Assembly: GCA_902779785.1 (NCBI GenBank)
Contig: CACZDC010000008.1
Coordinates: 1 to 46,228, forward strand
Length of the DNA stretch: 46,228 nucleotides
Reading direction: 5' to 3'
From: an uncultured Bacteroidia bacterium
Lineage (GTDB): Bacteria; Bacteroidota; Bacteroidia; Bacteroidales; UBA932
The position numbers were made by a program, and so were the translations under genes. Positions within the stretch are counted from its first letter, which is position 1. Each line of letters begins with the position of its first letter. Positions 7,710 through 14,590 of this stretch are shown here, in pieces. Below the pieces are notes generated by a model. It worked only from the letters and a program-made list of their open reading frames with translations. It searched no databases and was not told the origin of the DNA.

Positions 7710-8027
7710 ATGAATAAGCGTCTTTCTCAGTTTTTGCAGGCCGAAAACATCTCGCAATCCCAGTTTGCCGACACTCTGGGTGTCGCGCGTGGAGGCGTAT
7801 CTCACATCCTCTCCGGCCGCAACCGCCCGGGCTATGATTTCCTGGAGACTCTACTGCTGCACTACCCCTCCCTTAATATAGACTGGGTGATTACAGGTAA
7901 GGGAAAAATGTACAAGGAAGACTCCTCGGATGCTCCGGGAGTCGCTTTTTCTGCCGGAAAAAGCAAAATTGTCTCGAAAATAACTGTTTTTTACGATGAC
8001 GGGACCTTCGAGGAGTTCCATCCTTAG
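7710..8027 (+). CDS. Small XRE-family helix-turn-helix regulator
   Basis: 105 residues. The N-terminal 60 residues are a Cro/CI-type helix-turn-helix: RLSQFLQAENISQSQFADTLGVARGGVSHILSGRNRPG, with the recognition helix around VARGGVSHIL. LNIDWVITGKG is the typical end of this subfamily. The C-terminal part (KIVSKITVFYDDGTFEEFHP) is short and strand-rich, and may serve in dimerisation. Targets are unknown. It stands 24 bp before cinA on the same strand, but cinA has its own -7 box, so co-regulation is uncertain. Confidence 0.88.
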   Translation: MNKRLSQFLQAENISQSQFADTLGVARGGVSHILSGRNRPGYDFLETLLLHYPSLNIDWVITGKGKMYKEDSSDAPGVAFSAGKSKIVSKITVFYDDGTFEEFHP

Positions 8028-8038
8028 AGATAATTCAC

Positions 8039-8046
8039 TATTTTTG
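8039..8046 (+). promoter_or_regulatory. -7 promoter element of cinA (TATTTTTG)
   Basis: TAnnTTTG match ending 5 nt before the cinA ATG at 8052, which leaves no room for a ribosome-binding site downstream of the transcription start. Confidence 0.55.
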
Positions 8047-8051
8047 CATAT

Positions 8052-9323
8052 ATGATTAACGCTTCTGTATGCACTATAGGTGACGAGATCCTGATAGGAC
8101 AAGTTATCGACACCAATTCAGCCGGTATTTCACGCTCTCTTGGAGAGGCCGGAATCCGCGTAAGGCGTATGCTCTCCATAGGCGACGACCGTGACGAGAT
8201 ATTTAACAATCTCCGTAATGAACTGAAACTGAATCCGATAGTTATAACTACCGGTGGCCTCGGACCTACGAAGGACGATATCACCAAAGCTGTCCTGGCG
8301 GAACTTTCCCACAGCTCGAAATACGTGGAAAACGCCGCCCAGATGGAAATAGTCTACAGGATTCTCCACAGTCGCGGCCTTGAAGTGCTCCCCAACAACA
8401 AAGCGCAGGCACTGGTCCCCGAAAATGCCGAAGTCATCCCCAATACGCTTGGAACGGCCCCGGTAATGGTCTTCCGCTTCAAGGAAGAAGAATATGGCCA
8501 TCCTGCCACGCTTTATGCCCTTCCGGGCGTTCCTTTTGAAGCAATGGGGATGCTTCCCGCCGTCCTGGACGACATCCGTGCCCACAACGAGCTCTGCGAC
8601 ATCCACCACCGTAACCTTATGGTCTATGGAATCGCTGAATCCGCTTTGTCACAGAAGATTGCCTCTTGGGAGGACGCTCTCCCCAAGGACATACACCTTG
8701 CATATCTGCCTAATCCCCTTACAGGCATCCGTCTGAGGCTGTCCATATATGGAGGCCATAAGGAGGAGGAAATGCTCCGTATCGAGTCAGAAGTGGCCAA
8801 ATTAAAGGGAATTCTCGGCAATCTGATCTATTCAGACGACGACGACTCCCTGGAAAATACGGTAGGACGTCTGCTTAAACAAAGCGGGAAGACTCTCAGT
8901 GCCGCGGAGAGTTGCACGGGTGGCGAAATATCACATCTTATTACTTCAATCCCAGGCTCTTCCGCCTATTATCTGGGATCGGTCACCTCGTATGCCGTGG
9001 AAGTGAAGGAAAAAGTACTCGGCGTACCTGCAGAAACCATAGAAAAATACGGCGTAGTCAGCAGCGAAGTCGCAGCCGCTATGGCAGATGGCGTCAGATG
9101 TCTTACAGGCAGTGATTATTCCGTGGCGACCACCGGTCTTGCCGGCCCCGGAGACGACGGAAAGAATCCTGTCGGGACAGTCTGGATCGCAGTCAGCGGA
9201 CCTGCCGGCACGAGGACTGTCTGCCGTAATTACAAGAATGACCGTAAACGCAATATTGAGCGTTTTGCGGCCTCCGCATTAGACTTTTTGAGGCTTTATT
9301 TGACTGAAACAAAAATGTTATAA
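8052..9323 (+). CDS. cinA: CinA family protein, two-domain (nucleotide pyrophosphatase / nicotinamide-nucleotide amidase)
   Basis: 423 residues, full length. The N-terminal molybdopterin-binding-like (COG1058) domain has GDEILIGQVIDTN and the TTGGLGPTKDD loop (67-76), associated with ADP-ribose or NMN-related pyrophosphatase activity. A linker leads to the C-terminal PncC domain (about 265-420) with AAESCTGG, whose serine and cysteine region belongs to the nicotinamide-mononucleotide deamidase active site, then TGLAGPGDDGKNPVGTV. The role is NAD salvage or pyridine nucleotide clean-up. The 'competence' name is historical, and no competence genes are nearby. Confidence 0.95.
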   Translation: MINASVCTIGDEILIGQVIDTNSAGISRSLGEAGIRVRRMLSIGDDRDEIFNNLRNELKLNPIVITTGGLGPTKDDITKAVLAELSHSSKYVENAAQMEIVYRILHSRGLEVLPNNKAQALVPENAEVIPNTLGTAPVMVFRFKEEEYGHPATLYALPGVPFEAMGMLPAVLDDIRAHNELCDIHHRNLMVYGIAESALSQKIASWEDALPKDIHLAYLPNPLTGIRLRLSIYGGHKEEEMLRIESEVAKLKGILGNLIYSDDDDSLENTVGRLLKQSGKTLSAAESCTGGEISHLITSIPGSSAYYLGSVTSYAVEVKEKVLGVPAETIEKYGVVSSEVAAAMADGVRCLTGSDYSVATTGLAGPGDDGKNPVGTVWIAVSGPAGTRTVCRNYKNDRKRNIERFAASALDFLRLYLTETKML

Positions 9324-9342
9324 CCCAAAACTATTTTGTTTC
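9306..9342. terminator. Possible bidirectional terminator between convergent cinA and dipeptidase
   Basis: GAAACAAAA (9306-9314) is perfectly complementary to TTTTGTTTC (9334-9342), with a 19-nt loop. The stem is AT-rich and the loop long, so the hairpin is weak. Its placement between the two convergent stop codons is the main support. Confidence 0.35.
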
Positions 9343-9348
9343 CCGTGC

Positions 9349-10305
9349 TTATTTAGAGCAACTTATAATCCTATCCATTACAGCAAGCAGATTTCCCCCT
9401 GAAATGAGGGAAATTTGCTCTTCGCTGTATCCGCGACGCCTCATTTCCTCGAAAACCTTAGGCAGACAACCCACGTTTTCCATCCCTTCCGGGGTAATTT
9501 CAATGCCGTCGTAGTCGCTTCCTATACCAACGTGTTCCACTCCGGCAAGGCGGACGGCGTGGTCGATATGGTCAACAATTTCTTTTACTCCGGGAGGTGT
9601 TTTCAGAGGATCTTCAACCAAAAAATATGGGTAGAAGTTTATGCCCACATAAGCGTCTTTGTCTTTCAGCGCACGAAGCATATCGTCAGTGAGATTGCGG
9701 CGGTGAGAGCAAAGCGCCCGGCAGCAGGAATGGGTTGCGACGACGGGAGCTTCGGAAAGTTCGATGCAGTCCCAGAAAGTACGGTCGGAAGCGTGGGAAA
9801 GGTCAATCATCATTCCGAGCTCATTCATCCTCTTTACCACTTTCTTTCCAAATGGACTCAGACCTCCCCACCTGCTTCCCTCTGCGGCGCTGTCCGCGAC
9901 TGAATTGTCTCCATTATGGGTCAGAGTGACATATCTGACACCTATCTTATGGAATGCCTCGAGAAGATCCAGTGATTCCTGAATCGGCGAAGCATTCTCC
10001 ATACCGAGAAAGAGTGAAATCTTTCCTTTAGCTTGATTTATGTAAAAGTCTGAAGGTGAATATGCACTGGCAAACTCCCCTTTTGACTCCCTGATGATTC
10101 TTTCCACTGCTCCTGCCATTTCCAGGGCGTGAGCGGTAGCTTCGTCCGGAGAGAGCTGAGCGGAACAATAGAGCGCAAAAAAAGCGGCACCGACCTCTCC
10201 CCTGCGCAGTTTCGGCAAATCTACCTGCTGAGCTGAGCCGTCAATAAAAATATCCCGGCCTCGCAGCAGCTCGGTCGGGGTATCCATATGTGAATCGAAA
10301 ACCAT
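9349..10305 (-). CDS. Membrane dipeptidase, peptidase family M19
   Basis: 318 residues of the renal-dipeptidase TIM-barrel family, which hydrolyses dipeptides including those with a D-residue. Zinc ligands are recognisable: H6 and D8 in FDSHMDTP, the bridging glutamate in FLGMENAS, LSHAS and VATHSCC, followed by GIGSDYDG. There is no signal peptide, so a cytoplasmic location is likely. It is the last gene of the valS run. Its ATG overlaps the stop of the GIN protein by one base (TAATG). Confidence 0.93.
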   Translation of the reverse strand: MVFDSHMDTPTELLRGRDIFIDGSAQQVDLPKLRRGEVGAAFFALYCSAQLSPDEATAHALEMAGAVERIIRESKGEFASAYSPSDFYINQAKGKISLFLGMENASPIQESLDLLEAFHKIGVRYVTLTHNGDNSVADSAAEGSRWGGLSPFGKKVVKRMNELGMMIDLSHASDRTFWDCIELSEAPVVATHSCCRALCSHRRNLTDDMLRALKDKDAYVGINFYPYFLVEDPLKTPPGVKEIVDHIDHAVRLAGVEHVGIGSDYDGIEITPEGMENVGCLPKVFEEMRRRGYSEEQISLISGGNLLAVMDRIISCSK

Positions 10306-11306
10306 TATCTGACAGATCCGTAAGGGGCCAGAGTTGACTTGACGATCTTTCCGATACGGAATTCAGGCGAGCCATTGTACAAGAGCTCACTGCCTCCGGT
10401 AAGAGTGACGTCAAGTACCTTCTCCACACTGATGACAGCGTCTGAACTGCCGGCCATCGAAGCCTCGATTTCTTCCACCTGGAAGGACAGGGCGTCCAGT
10501 TTTGAGTTCCGTGATGATTTCAAAGTCATCTTATCGGCCTCACCGGAAAGAGAAATCTTGGAATTCCCTTCCAGGCTGACGGATACCTTTTCACTCTTAG
10601 AGTATAAGGAAAGAAGAGATGAGGCTGATGATGAAATATTCAGGGACTTGCACTTGTCTGTAATGGAACTCTGGGAACTGCCGGCCGCCGAAACGGAAAA
10701 CTCTTCGGCTGTCAGGTTCAACTTCACATTGGCATTTCCGTCGACGGCGAGTTCGGCCTGACCTTCGACGTGCAGGTCGACTATTGCCTGAGAATTCTTC
10801 CTGGCACCGATATATGCGCTACGGGCATTGACACTGAGGTTTTTAACCATAGACTTGTCGCCTATGCTGAGGCTGAACTTGTCAGCATCGAACAATTCAG
10901 CGCCTGTCAGAGAGGCATTGTCGGCAAGGCTTATGCTTTCCAGCTGAGGAAGGAAAATGATTGCCCTGAATACGGGGGCCATAGCATTCCTGCCGCGATA
11001 CAGCTTTTTAATCTCCTTGGGAACCGACTTGGAGTCATAAGAGAGGTTCAAGGTGCGGGATTTGACATAAGTCTCGACATAGGGGGCAAGTTCTTTGTCC
11101 ACCGTAAGCTTAATTGCATAATTCCCCTTCACCAGAGTCACTTCGAAATTGTTCCCCACAGAGATGGAGCTGAATTCGGACAGGGGTATTTCCTTGTCGT
11201 CCAACTGGGCTGCCAAGGTTTGCGCAGAAGTTGAAAAGCAGAGACCAAATGCGAAGGCAGTCATTGCGATGAGAGCCTTCAAGGCTTTGATGCTGAATGT
11301 TTTCAT
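10305..11306 (-). CDS. Secreted GIN-domain (DUF2807) protein
   Basis: 333 residues from an ATG at 11306; an upstream in-frame ATG lies inside the ABC-F gene and would spoil the signal peptide. The N-terminus is a clear signal peptide (KALIAMTAFAFGLCFSTSAQ). The rest is a repetitive beta-helix-like protein with phrases such as FSSISVGNNFEVTLVKG, LSIGDKSMVKNLSVNA and ISLSGEADKMTLKSS, typical of the head GIN (putative auto-transporter adhesin) family. It probably sits in the periplasm or on the surface. Its function is unknown. It is placed 13 bp after ABC-F and overlaps the dipeptidase start. Confidence 0.85.
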   Translation of the reverse strand: MKTFSIKALKALIAMTAFAFGLCFSTSAQTLAAQLDDKEIPLSEFSSISVGNNFEVTLVKGNYAIKLTVDKELAPYVETYVKSRTLNLSYDSKSVPKEIKKLYRGRNAMAPVFRAIIFLPQLESISLADNASLTGAELFDADKFSLSIGDKSMVKNLSVNARSAYIGARKNSQAIVDLHVEGQAELAVDGNANVKLNLTAEEFSVSAAGSSQSSITDKCKSLNISSSASSLLSLYSKSEKVSVSLEGNSKISLSGEADKMTLKSSRNSKLDALSFQVEEIEASMAGSSDAVISVEKVLDVTLTGGSELLYNGSPEFRIGKIVKSTLAPYGSVR

Positions 11307-11319
11307 AATATATAATTTT

Positions 11320-13245
11320 TTATTGTTCAAGTTTTTCCGACAAGTCGCTCCATTCCTCCATAAAGCTGTCCCTGTCTCTTTGAGCCTCAAGGTATTCCCT
11401 TGTCAAGTCCAAAATATCGTCATTATTTCCGGGATTTGCAAGTTTTTTCTCTATTTCCGCCATTTGCGCCTCCCTTTTGGCTATCTCTTTCTCGAGGTAT
11501 TCCACACGGCTGCGAAGTTTTCTCAACTCCCTGGAATCAGCCTTTCTCGCTGCATATGCCTTCCTTGCCTCGGATTTTTCTTCCTCCACGGCCTTCACGG
11601 CCGGCTTGATAAACCTTTCAAGTTCCTGCAGGCTTTCCAGCTTACGTTTTTCAAGGAATTCCGACACGCCTCCAAGATGCTCTTTCACCCTGCCGTCCCG
11701 GAATTCGTACAGCTTGTCCACCAGGCCATCCAGGAAATCCCGGTCGTGAGATACAACAATCAACGTGCCATCAAAGGATTTGAGCGCCTGCTTCAAGACA
11801 TCCTTGGAGTGGATGTCCATATGGTTTGTAGGCTCGTCGAGGGCAAGTACATTGTATTTGTCCAGCATAAGTTTGGCCATTCCCAGCCTTGCCCTTTCTC
11901 CTCCGGAAAGGACCGCGACCTTCTTGTCTATGTCCTCTCCCTTGAAAAGGAATGCCCCGAGTACATCCCTCAGCTTTGTTCGTATCTCCCCCACTGCAAT
12001 CCGGTCGAGAGTGCTGAATACAGTTTCCTTCTTGTCAAGTATATCTTCCTGATTCTGAGCGTAATATCCTATATGGACATTGTGTCCGACGACGGCTTCT
12101 CCGGCAATGGGGGCCAGCTCCCCCATAATGACGCGCATAAGCGTGGTCTTACCCTCTCCGTTGCGTCCGACCAGAGCAATCTTTTCTCCGCGCTTTATCT
12201 CTATCGAGGCAGAAGAGAAAACTATCTTGCCCGGATACCCGGCAGTAAGGTCTACGGCCTTGAACACAACGTCTCCGGAACGCTCTGCCGGAGGGAAACT
12301 CAGATGCATCGCAGAACTGTCTGTTTCATCAATTTCAATGCGCTCAAGCCGCTCCAGGGCCTTTATCCTGGACTGGACCTGATTGGATTTAGTCGGCTTG
12401 TAGCGGAATTTGTTGATGAATTCCTCCGTTTTTTCAATCATCCTCTGCTGGTTCTGATAAGCGGCCGTCTGCTGGGCAATTCGTTCAGAGCGGAGAGACA
12501 GGTATTTGCTGTATGGAACTTTATAATCGTGGATATGGCCGAGGAGGATTTCGACGGTCCTGCCCGTCACGTTGTCCAGGAACTTGCGGTCGTGGGATAC
12601 GAGTAGAATGGCGCCCCTGAAGGCTTTGAGGTAGTCTTCGAGCCACTCTATGGATTCTATGTCCAGGTGATTGGTAGGCTCGTCAAGGAGCAGAATGTCA
12701 GGGCTGGACAGGAGGACTTTGGCCAGTTCGATGCGCATATTCCATCCCTGACTGAAGGTCTCGGTATTGCGGCCGAGTTCATCCTCCTTGAAGCCGAGCC
12801 CAAGGAGGGTCCTTTGCGCACGGACCTGCGGAGACTCCCCTCCTTCGAGACTGAGCGCATCGTTTAGCTCGTTTAGACGACTTATCAGTCTCTCATATTC
12901 AACTGACTCATAATCAGTTCTTTCTCCGAGCTCGACGCTGATCTTTTCCACTTCCTCCTCCATCTTATGGATCGATGCGAAAACACTCAAGACCTCGTCT
13001 ATGACGCTGCGCCCGCGATTGTGCTGCATAATCTGAGGGAGATAGCCGATCTTGACGTCGGGACTCATTTCTACAGAACCGGAAGACGGACTCTGCTCGC
13101 CGGTGATGAGTTTCATCAGGGTCGACTTCCCCGCCCCGTTTTTCCCGACGAGGCCTATATGGTCAGACTCGCTGATGTGGAGGTTGATATTGTCCAGAAG
13201 CGTGAATCCTCCGAATACGACGCTGAGATTATTGATCGATATCAT
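11320..13245 (-). CDS. ABC-F family ATPase (Uup/YdiF/EttA-like)
   Basis: 641 residues with two ATP-binding cassettes and no transmembrane segment, the hallmark of ribosome-associated ABC-F proteins. Cassette one has Walker A GKNGAGKST (34-42), a degenerate signature FSQGW and Walker B with LLDEPTNHLD. Cassette two has GRNGEGKTT, LSGGERARLG and ALDEPTNHMD. The linker between them (YQNQQRMIEKTEEFINKFRY) is long enough to reach the tRNA sites. A charged coiled coil occupies the last 110 residues, as in Uup. It probably acts in translation or ribosome rescue; which paralogue it is cannot be settled. Its start lies inside the end of tatC (17-bp overlap). Confidence 0.93.
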   Translation of the reverse strand: MISINNLSVVFGGFTLLDNINLHISESDHIGLVGKNGAGKSTLMKLITGEQSPSSGSVEMSPDVKIGYLPQIMQHNRGRSVIDEVLSVFASIHKMEEEVEKISVELGERTDYESVEYERLISRLNELNDALSLEGGESPQVRAQRTLLGLGFKEDELGRNTETFSQGWNMRIELAKVLLSSPDILLLDEPTNHLDIESIEWLEDYLKAFRGAILLVSHDRKFLDNVTGRTVEILLGHIHDYKVPYSKYLSLRSERIAQQTAAYQNQQRMIEKTEEFINKFRYKPTKSNQVQSRIKALERLERIEIDETDSSAMHLSFPPAERSGDVVFKAVDLTAGYPGKIVFSSASIEIKRGEKIALVGRNGEGKTTLMRVIMGELAPIAGEAVVGHNVHIGYYAQNQEDILDKKETVFSTLDRIAVGEIRTKLRDVLGAFLFKGEDIDKKVAVLSGGERARLGMAKLMLDKYNVLALDEPTNHMDIHSKDVLKQALKSFDGTLIVVSHDRDFLDGLVDKLYEFRDGRVKEHLGGVSEFLEKRKLESLQELERFIKPAVKAVEEEKSEARKAYAARKADSRELRKLRSRVEYLEKEIAKREAQMAEIEKKLANPGNNDDILDLTREYLEAQRDRDSFMEEWSDLSEKLEQ

Positions 13246-13981
13246 TGTCCTTGCATATCAGAATGGAGAATTCATACAGGAGATACAGCGGAATGGAAAG
13301 CACGAACATCGAAAAAGGATCGCTCGGGGTAATCAGGGCCGAGAGGACAAGTATTACCACGAAAGCGTGCTTGCGGTAGCTTCGGAGGGTCTTTTTACCT
13401 ATGATGCCCAGGCTTGAAAGAGCCAGGGCCACGGTCGGGAACTCGAATATGAGTCCGATCATAAAGACCATTGAAGTGAACAGGGAGATATAGGAGCTTA
13501 GCGAAATGGTATTCTGAACGCTGTCGCTTACCGAGTAGTTGACAAAGAACATCAGACAGACCGGAAGCACTATGGCATAACCGACTGCCACGCCAAGGTA
13601 GAAAAGGAAGGACGAGAGCGAAAAGGCCTTCCTGACGGCCAGTTTTTCATTCTCATAAAGGGCCGGCGCAATAAACTTCCAGAGCTCATATATGATATAT
13701 GGAAATGAAAGTATAACCCCGCAGAGAAAGGCCATCCTGAGGTGGACGAAAAACTGGGCGGTGACTTCGATGTTGACAAGTTGCATCCTGAAATCCAGGG
13801 ATAGCCACTTGTAAAGAGGGAAATCCTGCTCTGTAGGCCACAGGACTGCCTTGAAAAGCGTTTCCGGGATAAAAAGGAAAATTACCGACAGCAGGAAAAG
13901 CGCCAGCGCCGAGCGGAACAAGGTTCCCCTCAGCACCTCAAGATGGTCCCAGAAGGACATTTCGCCTTCCTTGTTTTCCAC
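13229..13981 (-). CDS. tatC: Sec-independent protein translocase TatC
   Basis: 250 residues, normal length, with six hydrophobic helices. The conserved N-terminal FWDHLEVLRGTLFR binds twin-arginine signal peptides, and SFPYIIYELWKFIAPALYENEK is the usual conserved loop. The GTG start directly follows the tatA stop. An ATG seven codons later (13960), preceded by AAGGAAGG, is an alternative start. With TatA it forms the twin-arginine pore that exports folded, often cofactor-bearing proteins. Confidence 0.95.
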   Translation of the reverse strand: MENKEGEMSFWDHLEVLRGTLFRSALALFLLSVIFLFIPETLFKAVLWPTEQDFPLYKWLSLDFRMQLVNIEVTAQFFVHLRMAFLCGVILSFPYIIYELWKFIAPALYENEKLAVRKAFSLSSFLFYLGVAVGYAIVLPVCLMFFVNYSVSDSVQNTISLSSYISLFTSMVFMIGLIFEFPTVALALSSLGIIGKKTLRSYRKHAFVVILVLSALITPSDPFSMFVLSIPLYLLYEFSILICKDNDIDQ

Positions 13982-14170
13982 TTACTCTGATTCAGGCTTG
14001 TTTTCTTCGTCCTTTATTTCCTTCTCCACTTCATTCATCCCCTGCTTGAAACTCTTGACGCCCTTGCCCAGGCCTTTCATAAGTTCGGGAATTTTTTTGC
14101 CGCCGAAAAGGAGCAGGACCACCAGTACGATGGCCACAATTTCCCAGGTGCCGAACATTAGAGGATACAT
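13982..14170 (-). CDS. tatA: Twin-arginine translocase subunit TatA/TatE
   Basis: 62 residues from the ATG at 14170 (an in-frame TTG lies two codons upstream). The protein has one N-terminal membrane helix ([18 protein letters not shown]), the hinge [15 protein letters not shown] and an amphipathic helix ([15 protein letters not shown]), followed by an acidic tail. This is the standard TatA architecture. No separate tatB is present next to tatC, so a TatA-TatC system with a bifunctional TatA is likely, as in many bacteria outside the Proteobacteria. Confidence 0.94.
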   Translation of the reverse strand: MYPLMFGTWEIVAIVLVVLLLFGGKKIPELMKGLGKGVKSFKQGMNEVEKEIKDEENKPESE

Positions 14171-14182
14171 ATTCAATGAAAT

Positions 14183-14590
14183 TTAAGATTTATCTGTGAA
14201 CAATTCGTAGAGTTCTTCAGGACATCTGACGGGGCGGAAAGTATTCCTGTCTATGAAACCAAGCACCACCTCTCCTTCCGCGCAAAGTTCCCCGTCCTGG
14301 TTGACAACCGTCTGACGGACAATCAGTTTCGCAAGCGGAGGGCGCACAATCTCTGCTGTAGCGGTAAGGGTGTCGCCCATACGTGCAACCCTCTTGAAAT
14401 GACAGGTCACCGACACTATCGGGCAGAACACACCATACTTATCTTCCATCTTCTCCACCGGAAGCCCAAGGTCGAGCATCATCTGGCTGCGCGCATTCTC
14501 GAAATAACGGATGTAGTTCGAATGATGGACTACAGCCATCTTGTCGGTTTCGTAGTAGCGGACCGGGAAAGTTGTCTGAAACACTCTCAT
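14183..14590 (-). CDS. YbgC/4-hydroxybenzoyl-CoA thioesterase-like hot-dog protein
   Basis: 135 residues, one hot-dog domain. The signature YYETDKMAVVHHSNYIRYFENAR (13-35) carries the catalytic-type aspartate D16 and the histidine pair of the YbgC group. These enzymes hydrolyse short- or medium-chain acyl-CoA thioesters and in some bacteria associate with the Tol-Pal system; no tol genes are here. It overlaps the valS stop by one base and precedes tatA by 12 bp, so it is translationally linked to the operon. Confidence 0.88.
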   Translation of the reverse strand: MRVFQTTFPVRYYETDKMAVVHHSNYIRYFENARSQMMLDLGLPVEKMEDKYGVFCPIVSVTCHFKRVARMGDTLTATAEIVRPPLAKLIVRQTVVNQDGELCAEGEVVLGFIDRNTFRPVRCPEELYELFTDKS